Positions 1-4,193 of a DNA stretch of 6,934 nucleotides are shown here, in pieces. How positions within the stretch are numbered: the first letter of the stretch is position 1; each line of letters starts with the position of its first letter. This DNA is from an uncultured Actinomycetes bacterium (GTDB lineage: Bacteria; Actinomycetota; Aquicultoria; CAJVYJ01): the NCBI GenBank assembly GCA_913009475.1, contig CAJVYJ010000099.1, forward strand, positions 1-6,934, read 5' to 3'. The notes below the pieces were generated by a model. It was given only the letters and a program-made list of their open reading frames with translations. It did not search any database and was not told the DNA's origin. The position numbers and the translations under genes are program-made.

Positions 1-109
1 AACAGGGCACAGGTCCGCCAAGAAGCTTAGAGCAGGATTTTAAAAAGGATTTGTTGCCGAACCGCGGAATAATTATTTACATTATTTTAACAACAAATTA
101 TCTTTCTAA
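1..109. other. Unassigned left edge, possible assembly join
   Basis: This stretch does not encode the MtnA sequence expected upstream of the recognisable C-terminal part. The mtnA frame contains TAA at 41-43 and at 107-109. Another forward frame is open from 3 to about 151, but its translation (for example KKDLLPNRGIIIY) is not recognised, and the reverse strand gave nothing recognisable. Because the other end of the contig carries sequencing adapter, a chimeric or error-rich end is plausible here. A real deletion or insertion in mtnA is the alternative. Confidence 0.5.
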
Positions 110-394
110 TGTGATGTTTTATCTAACGTCTATATTGCCGCTCCCCTATCAACGATAGACGCGGATATTGAAGACGGCAGCCTAATACCGATCGAGGAGC
201 GCTCGCCTGATGAGGTCAAAGGTTATGGTGTTACCAGATGGGCGCCGCCCAATATTCAAGTGGCCAATCCCGCTTTTGATATAACACCTCATAAATTAAT
301 AACCGCGATTATTACCGAGGCCGGTCTTCTGCGCCCACCTTTTAAGACTGCTATTAAGCAAGCTTTATCATCGGCGACCTTAGTTAGCCGGTGA
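110..394 (+). CDS. mtnA: S-methyl-5-thioribose-1-phosphate isomerase, C-terminal fragment
   Basis: MtnA converts 5-methylthioribose-1-phosphate to methylthioribulose-1-phosphate in the methionine salvage pathway, in the cytosol. The fragment reads IAAPLSTID near its start, then IPIEERSPDEV, NPAFDITPHKLITAIITEAG and LLRPP, which follow the family's C-terminal consensus (AAPLSTID, IPIEER, NPAFDVTP, LITAIITE.G). The full protein is about 340-350 residues, so roughly three quarters is missing. Recognisable homology begins near base 125, and the frame is closed by TAA at 107-109, so the gene is either broken in the genome or joined to foreign sequence in the assembly. The TGA at 392-394 overlaps the GTG start of the next gene, which suggests translational coupling. 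Related eIF2B-like isomerases (such as ribose-1,5-bisphosphate isomerase) are a weaker alternative. Confidence 0.85.
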   Translation, partial: CDVLSNVYIAAPLSTIDADIEDGSLIPIEERSPDEVKGYGVTRWAPPNIQVANPAFDITPHKLITAIITEAGLLRPPFKTAIKQALSSATLVSR

Positions 395-1353
395 AATTGA
401 CGGCATTTACTTTAGCCGCTTATTCCGGCGGTGTTTACGCGCCATTGCTCACCATTATCTTGTCTTTTTTTATTCTAATCGCCATAGGTTACTTAACTAA
501 AGTCTTTAATCTGCTGGATACTATCGACGCTAATCGCTTGAATAAGGTAATTATATATATATTATTGCCGGCGCTTATTTTCCAGGCGGTGCGCAAAGCG
601 GATTTTTCCATACACTTGGTTGTTATTCCCATGATTGCTATTGCCATAGCTTTGGGTTGTGTAGCGCTGGCTTTTCTAATCGGTCGGGCTCTCAAACTGG
701 ATAAAATTGTTTTTGGCAGCTTGTTACTGGCGGCGGGAGTTGGTAATACCGGCTATTTAGGCTATCCGATAACTATGCGTCTATTTGGTCAAACTAATTT
801 AGTTAAAGCGATTTTTTTTGATTTATTCGGCACGGTACTATTTATCTTTACTATTGGTTTGTTTATCGCGGAAAGCTATGGCGACGGTAACGTTAAAATC
901 AATAAATTGAAAGAAATATTTACTTTTCCACCGCTGCTTGCTTTAGCGGCCGGATACTTATTAAAAGGCATAATTTTACCGAGTTTTCTGGCGGCGGCTA
1001 TAAATTATTTGGCTGTGGCCACCGTTCCGTTAATGATGATATCCATTGGCCTGTCACTAAGATTAGGCAAGATTAGAGAGTATATTAAACCATTATTGGT
1101 GATAATCATTATCAGGTTGGCGATTGCGCCGATTTTGGCTATATTTTTAGGGTCGCCTTTAAACCTAGGCTCGGAAAGTTATCTGATTATTATCTTGGAA
1201 GCGTCAATGCCGATTGCGATACTGTCATTGATTATTGGCTTAAAATATCGTTTGGACACGGATTTTCTCGCGGCCGCGATTTTTCTAACTACGGCCCTTA
1301 GCCTGATTACTATTCCGTTTTGGCAACAAATAGCTACCTTAATGAGCCGCTGA
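391..1353 (+). CDS. AEC-family (auxin efflux carrier-like) membrane transporter
   Basis: This is a 320-residue polytopic inner-membrane protein of the AEC family (Pfam Mem_trans). Bacterial members move organic acids such as malate, but the substrate cannot be read from sequence. The family pattern is clear: an N-terminal helix with IAIGYL, the LNKVIIYILLPALIF segment (about residues 50-64), GVGNTGYLGYPI (about 115-126, matching the family's GNTGFLGIP), and the C-terminal VPLMMISIGLSL and EASMPIAI motifs, the latter typical of the second half of the protein. About ten hydrophobic helices are visible. The GTG start overlaps the mtnA stop (GTGA), and no good Shine-Dalgarno precedes it, which fits translational coupling. 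The first ~20 residues before the conserved helix are long for the family, so a downstream start such as TTG at 445 is possible. The ComF gene begins one base after the stop, so the three genes look like one operon. Nothing in the sequence links the transporter to methionine salvage beyond position. Confidence 0.88.
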   Translation: MKLTAFTLAAYSGGVYAPLLTIILSFFILIAIGYLTKVFNLLDTIDANRLNKVIIYILLPALIFQAVRKADFSIHLVVIPMIAIAIALGCVALAFLIGRALKLDKIVFGSLLLAAGVGNTGYLGYPITMRLFGQTNLVKAIFFDLFGTVLFIFTIGLFIAESYGDGNVKINKLKEIFTFPPLLALAAGYLLKGIILPSFLAAAINYLAVATVPLMMISIGLSLRLGKIREYIKPLLVIIIIRLAIAPILAIFLGSPLNLGSESYLIIILEASMPIAILSLIIGLKYRLDTDFLAAAIFLTTALSLITIPFWQQIATLMSR

Positions 1354-1354
1354 A

Positions 1355-2059
1355 ATGCGGCCGCGTTTTAACATATTCGCAGCTTTGCTTGATTTGATAT
1401 CTCCACCGAGATGCGCTGTCTGCAAAGAACCGTCGAAAGAACTTATCTGTGCCTCGTGCCGGGAAGAGATTCCCTTTATTCAAGGCGCTACTTGCCGATA
1501 TTGCGGCAAACCAACATTGCGTATAGTCGCGCGTTGTCGGGACTGTAGAGGGAAACATCTCTATTTTAATTGGGCGGTCTCAGTCTGGCGTTACTCCGGA
1601 GTCGGTAAAGATATTATCCATGCTTTAAAATATGAGAATGAGAGACGCTTGGCGCCGTTGCTGGCGCGGGAAGCGATTAAGAAATTACCGCCGACTGAGA
1701 TATTTGACTATATTACCTGGGTGCCGCTGCATCGAGTTAAAAAATCAAATAGAGGTTATGACCAGTCTGAGATTATAGCTCAAGAAATCGCGGCAGTCGG
1801 AGGAATGGCGGCAAAAAAGATTGTTTTGCGAAACCGAAAGACATTGGAGCAGAACAAATTAGCATTGTCTCAACGCCGGACTAATGTAAACGGCGCCTTT
1901 AAAATCAATGGCTCAGCGGATATTAACGGGAAAAATATTCTGATTATAGATGATGTATATACCACGGGAGCGACGATAAATGAGTGTTGTAGGGCTATAA
2001 GAGCCGGCGGTGCGTTACGGGTAGGCGTGCTGACTCTGGCTCGAGCCTTACGAGAATAA
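1355..2059 (+). CDS. comFC: ComF family protein (ComFC/GntX-like phosphoribosyltransferase fold)
   Basis: This 234-residue cytosolic protein has the length and layout of ComFC, which is needed for DNA uptake in competent cells. The N-terminus carries four CxxC pairs (C20/C23, C32/C35, C47/C50, C61/C64), two zinc-ribbon-like sites. The middle has WRYSGVGKDIIHALKYENE and VPLHRVKKSNRGYDQSE, both hallmarks of the family. The C-terminus holds the phosphoribosyltransferase signature IIDDVYTTGAT (about residues 197-207), which binds PRPP-type ligands in this fold. The ATG lies one base after the transporter stop, with only a weak purine run (AATGAG) before it, so translation is probably coupled. In Bacillota comFC commonly sits just upstream of flgM and the flagellar hook genes; here a short FlgM-like gene follows. 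Other competence genes are not in the window, and GntX-type proteins share the fold, so the exact role is inferred. Confidence 0.92.
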   Translation: MRPRFNIFAALLDLISPPRCAVCKEPSKELICASCREEIPFIQGATCRYCGKPTLRIVARCRDCRGKHLYFNWAVSVWRYSGVGKDIIHALKYENERRLAPLLAREAIKKLPPTEIFDYITWVPLHRVKKSNRGYDQSEIIAQEIAAVGGMAAKKIVLRNRKTLEQNKLALSQRRTNVNGAFKINGSADINGKNILIIDDVYTTGATINECCRAIRAGGALRVGVLTLARALRE

Positions 2060-2109
2060 CCCATAGGTGTCGCAGCCGGATTTTCTAATGACTGTACCAA
2101 AATCTAGTA

Positions 2110-2135
2110 TAATATCCTAACGTCGGTTCCGATAA
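2110..2135 (+). promoter_or_regulatory. Candidate sigma-28 (FliA/SigD-type) promoter upstream of flgM-like gene
   Basis: TCCGATAA at 2128-2135 matches seven of eight positions of the flagellar -10 consensus GCCGATAA. TAAT at 2110-2113 stands 14 bases upstream as a -35 (consensus TAAA, usual spacing 14-16). Transcription would start near 2142 and reach the FlgM-like start after about 100 bases. A TATAAT at 2108-2113 overlaps the proposed -35 and could instead be a housekeeping -10. The call rests on motif plus neighbour. Confidence 0.4.
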
Positions 2136-2200
2136 TTTCCCTAGCAGCTAATCTTAGCATTCTTAATGATAGTAATAAATCGGCAATATATTAAATAGGC

Positions 2201-2209
2201 TGCTATAAA
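2201..2209 (+). promoter_or_regulatory. Extended -10 promoter for flgM-like gene
   Basis: TGCTATAAA fits an extended -10 (TGnTATAAT, with five of six core bases). The sequence 17 bases upstream (CGGCAA, 2181-2186) is a poor -35, which extended -10 promoters tolerate. Transcription would start near 2216, giving a leader of about 27 bases that contains the GGAG ribosome binding site at 2232-2235. A second TATAAT at 2222-2227 is too close to the start codon to leave room for that site. Confidence 0.45.
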
Positions 2210-2242
2210 TCAAAATCAGATTATAATAGCTGGAGTTGAATG

Positions 2243-2419
2243 ATGAATAATAATATATACGGTTTCTTATCACTATCAAAAAGCGTCAATGATCAACAAA
2301 ATCATAGGGTGCGCTTGAATTTTCTAAAAACAGTCATAATCTCCGGAAGTTATAATATCAGGAGTGAAGAGATTGCCAAAGATTTTTTAGCTGATCAGCT
2401 GCTTTACCTCCTAATTTAA
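2243..2419 (+). CDS. flgM: Short FlgM-like anti-sigma-28 factor
   Basis: FlgM binds and inhibits the flagellar sigma factor (sigma-28/SigD) until the hook-basal body is complete. This 58-residue protein carries the FlgM C-terminal pattern at about residues 22-51: LKTVIISGSYNIRSEEIAKD, comparable to the Bacillus FlgM segment LKAQIENGSYKVDANHIAK, with the invariant-type G-S-Y and I-A-K. The family is usually 80-100 residues; here the disordered N-terminal part is only about 20 residues, though MNNNIYGF resembles the family's start. GGAG at 2232-2235 lies seven bases before ATG 2243; the adjoining in-frame ATG at 2240 is closer. It follows comFC, as in Bacillota, but no flgN, flgK or flgL follows: the next 650 bases are repeats and AT-rich DNA. 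It may be a working orphan or a truncated relic. The reading frame is intact and has its own promoter candidates. Confidence 0.72.
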   Translation: MNNNIYGFLSLSKSVNDQQNHRVRLNFLKTVIISGSYNIRSEEIAKDFLADQLLYLLI

Positions 2420-2493
2420 AACTATGATGAAACAGGAAAACGAGACTGTTTAAGAATGAATCTTATGCTTGTCATTCCTGTGTTTCTAAGTTT

Positions 2494-2623
2494 GTCATTC
2501 TCAGCTTGATTGGGAATCCAGGAATAAGGGAGGGGAGAGCGTAGAGGGTTGAGGGTAGATAAAAAAAGGCACAATGGTAAAAGGCACGGTTGGCCGTGGA
2601 TTCCCGATCAGGTCGGGAATGAC
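2494..2623. repeat. Inverted repeat of GTCATTC...GGAATCCA type
   Basis: A 27-base arm at 2494-2520 (GTCATTCTCAGC...GGGAATCCA) is the near-complement of 2597-2623 (TGGATTCCCGAT...GAATGAC), separated by about 76 bases. Each arm is itself a short palindrome (ATTCYC...GGGAAT). A partial third copy, GTCATTCC, stands at 2471-2478. Such dyads are a common class of short dispersed intergenic repeats in bacteria (compare the dRS3-type ATTCCC-N8-GGGAAT elements), possibly mobile and non-autonomous. Short open frames across this area come from the repeat and are not genes. Confidence 0.75.
2527..2565 (+). repeat. Purine-rich repeat, copy 1 (inverted relative to 4080-4118)
   Basis: This 39-base G/A-rich run, AGGGAGGGGAGAGCGTAGAG onward, aligns without gaps to the reverse complement of 4080-4118 with 33 of 39 bases identical by hand alignment. 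Both end in AGATAAAAA. It lies between the two arms of the GTCATTC inverted repeat. Confidence 0.65.
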
Positions 2624-2624
2624 G

Positions 2625-2645
2625 GCAATTTGCACAGCAAATTGC
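2625..2645. repeat. Perfect 9-bp hairpin
   Basis: GCAATTTGC (2625-2633), a 3-base loop ACA, and GCAAATTGC (2637-2645) form a perfect stem. It directly abuts the right arm of the GTCATTC repeat. There is no T-tract, so a terminator is not supported. Confidence 0.6.
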
Positions 2646-2648
2646 AGA

Positions 2649-2755
2649 GCATGTGAGCATGAGATATGGGAACATGAGAGCTTTATTAAGTGCGAGTATG
2701 CGGTCCCATGGCAATCAGACGTAATTCACATATTCTCATGTTCACGTACTGCATG
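2649..2755. repeat. Imperfect long inverted repeat
   Basis: GCATGTGAGCATGAGATATG (2649-2668) is largely complementary to the 2729-2755 region (CATATTCTCATGTTCACG, then TGCATG). GAACATGAGA (2670-2679) is perfectly complementary to TCTCATGTTC (2734-2743). The left arm therefore holds two similar copies competing for the same partner. This looks like a degenerate palindromic element; its function is unknown. Confidence 0.55.
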
Positions 2756-2769
2756 AGGCGCATCGGCGC

Positions 2770-2999
2770 CGAATCTAATGCTCAGGATGAAAAAATAAGA
2801 ATCTATATGACAAAAGCGTCAATTTTAGGATAAGTGTACAAAATATTTAATTGTTAAATAGTCCCAGGATTGAAAATACATTTAAAAATAGATTGTTAAA
2901 TAATAATTAGTTGTGGTAAATTGTTATCAATCAACACGAGATAAGTGATTAATTATTAAAGAAAATACATTGATTATATTAGTAAACAATAGGATTAAG
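2770..2999. other. AT-rich intergenic stretch upstream of hpf
   Basis: There is no credible gene here. The stretch is markedly richer in A+T than either neighbour. ATTGTTAAATA occurs twice (2850-2860 and 2892-2902), 42 bases apart, and could be paired sites for a regulator or chance in AT-rich DNA. A possible promoter is TTGTTA (2893-2898), 18 bases, then TAAATT (2917-2922) preceded by TG one base upstream. Confidence 0.45.
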
Positions 3000-3005
3000 T
3001 ATAAT
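3000..3005 (+). promoter_or_regulatory. Consensus -10 box for hpf
   Basis: A perfect TATAAT lies 67 bases before the chosen hpf start. No good -35 sits 16-18 bases upstream (about TATTAG); TTGATT at 2970-2975 is 24 bases away, too far. If used, transcription would start near 3012, placing the 3008-3037 hairpin at the extreme 5' end of the mRNA. An activator or an alternative sigma factor could replace the -35. Confidence 0.4.
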
Positions 3006-3007
3006 TA

Positions 3008-3037
3008 AATAAACCCATGCTGAAGCATGGGTTTATT
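3008..3037. terminator. Perfect 13-bp stem-loop before hpf: terminator or 5' mRNA stem
   Basis: AATAAACCCATGC (3008-3020), loop TGAA, and GCATGGGTTTATT (3025-3037) form a perfect 13-bp stem with a GC-rich upper part and A/T-rich base. The A-run before and T-rich run after resemble a bidirectional intrinsic terminator. However, it is only 35 bases upstream of the hpf ATG and right after a TATAAT box, so it may instead be a protective 5' stem or an attenuator in the hpf leader. The structure is certain; its role is not. Confidence 0.6.
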
Positions 3038-3072
3038 ATGTGTATCAATTATTTGACCGTTTGGAGGCCAAG

Positions 3073-3606
3073 ATGGAAATCAACGTAAGAGCTAAGAATA
3101 TCGAATTAACCGATGATCTGCGCCAGTACGCGGAGAAGAAGGTCAGAAAATTAAGTCGTTTCTTTGATCAGATAAAAGAGGCGGAGATCGAGCTGATAGC
3201 GGCTAAGAATCCCAGCATAAATAATGGCCAAATTGTAGAGATAACCTTATTTACCAAGGGGCATGTAGTACGCGGCGAGGAGGCGTCAACGAATATTTTT
3301 GCCTCTATTGACCTGGTATTGGGAAAATTGGAACGCCAGCTAAAGAAAAATAAGGATAAAATGTATCGTTCCTCCAAGCGTAACCAAAAGAAGGTAAATT
3401 TAGCCGAGATAGTTCCGGTTGAGGAAGAGAGTGAAATAGTTAAGGTAAAACAGATTGAGATGAAGCCGATGACTCCGGAGGAAGCAACTCTGCAACTTGA
3501 TCTCTTAGACCATGATTTCTTTGTTTTTACCAACGCCGACAGCGAAGATATAAATGTCATATATCGCCGACGGGATAAGGGTTACGGTCTTATCCAACCA
3601 CGCTAA
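3073..3606 (+). CDS. hpf: Ribosome hibernation promoting factor, long form
   Basis: Long HPF binds the 30S subunit at the decoding centre and, through its C-terminal domain, pairs 70S ribosomes into inactive 100S dimers in stationary phase. The 177-residue product has the S30AE-type N-domain at about 1-95 (MEINVRAKNIELTDDLRQY, AEKKVRKLSRFF, EASTNIFASIDLVLGKLERQ). A charged linker follows at about 96-122. The dimerisation domain, about 123-177, contains KPMTPEEATLQLDLLDHDFF, VFTNADSEDINVIYRR and KGYGLI. ATG 3073 was chosen because GGAGG at 3063-3067 is five bases upstream and MEINVRAKN is the usual family start; an in-frame ATG at 3040 lies just past the hairpin and adds 11 atypical residues. 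In Bacillus hpf (yvyD) lies downstream of the flagellar cluster that starts after comFC, so its place here is meaningful. secA, the usual next gene, is absent. Confidence 0.95.
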   Translation: MEINVRAKNIELTDDLRQYAEKKVRKLSRFFDQIKEAEIELIAAKNPSINNGQIVEITLFTKGHVVRGEEASTNIFASIDLVLGKLERQLKKNKDKMYRSSKRNQKKVNLAEIVPVEEESEIVKVKQIEMKPMTPEEATLQLDLLDHDFFVFTNADSEDINVIYRRRDKGYGLIQPR

Positions 3607-3616
3607 ACTCGCTGAA
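3603..3616 (+). repeat. Repeat arm overlapping hpf stop codon
   Basis: CTAAACTCGCTGAA contains the hpf TAA (3604-3606) and is the exact reverse complement of TTCAGCGAGTTTAG at 3715-3728 and again at 3884-3897. The hpf transcript could fold its stop codon into a long-range stem with either partner. The intergenic repeat thus begins inside the gene's last codons. Confidence 0.7.
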
Positions 3617-3651
3617 AGGCCGGCATTCGCAGCGTTATCCTCGGTCTCATT

Positions 3652-3747
3652 TCGGTTACGTAACAAAACTACGCTCCCTCACCTCGACTTTCGTCTGCCT
3701 TGCGTCTACCGGTCTTCAGCGAGTTTAGTTAGCTTCTACATACCGGC
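3652..3747 (+). repeat. Direct repeat unit, copy 1
   Basis: This ~96-base unit recurs at 3818-3916. Identical blocks are the 19 bases beginning TCCCTCACCTCG (3675-3693) and a 43-base block 3705-3747 running from TCTACCGGTCTTCAGC to TTCTACATACCGGC. The offset between copies is 169 bases over most of the unit and 166 at its left end. Its relation to the arm overlapping hpf makes the area a nested repeat. Confidence 0.8.
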
Positions 3748-3762
3748 ATCTGCGTTGCTCCA

Positions 3763-3792
3763 CCCCACAAAGTAAAGTAATACTTTGCGGGG
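3763..3792. repeat. Hairpin between repeat copies
   Basis: CCCCACAAAGTA (3763-3774) pairs with TACTTTGCGGGG (3781-3792) around a 6-base loop, 12 positions with a single A/C mismatch. No T-tract follows, so an intrinsic terminator is unlikely. It may be another small palindromic element in the mosaic. Confidence 0.6.
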
Positions 3793-3817
3793 ACCCCCGA
3801 TTACTCTCCGCCGCGGC

Positions 3818-3916
3818 TCGGTCACGTACCAAAAATGTACGCGTCCCTCACCTCGACTTTCGGGTGCCTAGCATCTACCGGTCTTCAGCGAGTTTAGTTA
3901 GCTTCTACATACCGGC
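3818..3916 (+). repeat. Direct repeat unit, copy 2
   Basis: This is the second copy of the unit at 3652-3747. It is identical over 3844-3862 and 3874-3916 and diverged in between and at its left edge, with a net 3-base difference. The conserved 43-base block suggests recent duplication or selection on that part. Confidence 0.8.
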
Positions 3917-4079
3917 CTCTAGCTAAGGGGACGTTGTTGCTTTCGTTGCATTACTTTCCGCTCCTAAATAAAGCGCTGGATAAACCAGTGCGTTATGGGG
4001 TACTCGCGGGCGGACGCAAGGCCCGCCCCTACACGTTTTACGCCCTAAACTCCTCGCTCCTTGCGCCTCGCCCCTAACA
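3917..4079. repeat. Hairpin-rich intergenic mosaic
   Basis: No gene is visible. One hairpin is GCGCTGG/CCAGTGC (3973-3979 with 3985-3991, one G-T pair). A second is GGGCGG (4008-4013) pairing with CCGCCC (4023-4028), or alternatively GCGGGC (4006-4011) with GCCCGC (4021-4026). Read on the minus strand, TAGGGGCGGG... and TAGGGGCGAGG... are two related units beginning near 4031 and 4075. The GGGGCGGGC-CTTGCGTCC type palindrome is a kind of short repeat seen in many environmental bacterial genomes. Confidence 0.55.
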
Positions 4080-4118
4080 TTTTTATCTCCCCTCTCCCCT
4101 CTACGTCCTACCCTCCCT
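4080..4118 (-). repeat. Purine-rich repeat, copy 2 (inverted)
   Basis: The plus strand is a pyrimidine run (TTTTTATCTCCCCTCTCCCC onward). Its reverse complement aligns without gaps with 2527-2565, 33 of 39 bases identical. The two copies bracket hpf and most of the repeat DNA in opposite orientation. Confidence 0.65.
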
Positions 4119-4130
4119 CAATATAGGCTA

Positions 4131-4159
4131 TTGACAAGCAATCTGTTGTTCTCTAGATT
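4131..4159 (+). promoter_or_regulatory. Sigma-70-type promoter for the 213-aa gene
   Basis: A perfect -35 TTGACA (4131-4136), a 17-base spacer and TAGATT (4154-4159, four of six) form a good housekeeping promoter with a start near 4166. The same TTG can be read as a start codon in frame with the downstream gene, which would wrongly extend the protein by 21 residues through the promoter. Confidence 0.7.
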
Positions 4160-4193
4160 TATAGCTAATAATAGTCGCCTACAATTGGGTGAT

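Noticed and set aside
2122..2130. GTCGGTTCC shared with 5071-5079
   Set aside because: A single 9-base match; the second copy lacks the GATAA continuation, so it is not a second sigma-28 site.
2389..2400. Palindrome AGCTGATCAGCT as an operator
   Set aside because: It lies inside the flgM-like coding sequence and could arise from codons for Ala-Asp-Gln; no second copy was found.
2424..2453. Nine-codon frame MMKQENETV five bases after flgM, as a possible flgN remnant
   Set aside because: Too short for any homology, and no ribosome binding site precedes it.
2574..2756. 60-codon frame within the repeat region
   Set aside because: Its translation (GFPIRSGMT and similar) is what the GTCATTCC/GGAATCC dyad encodes by chance; no ribosome binding site.
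3554..3775. 73-codon frame overlapping the end of hpf
   Set aside because: It runs out of phase through hpf and the intergenic repeats; no family resemblance.
3763..3792. Intrinsic terminator for hpf
   Set aside because: A stable stem exists but no T-tract follows, and it lies about 160 bases past the stop within repeats.
3603..3916. CRISPR array
   Set aside because: Only two direct copies, of unequal conservation, about 169 bases apart; no regular short repeats and spacers, and no cas genes.
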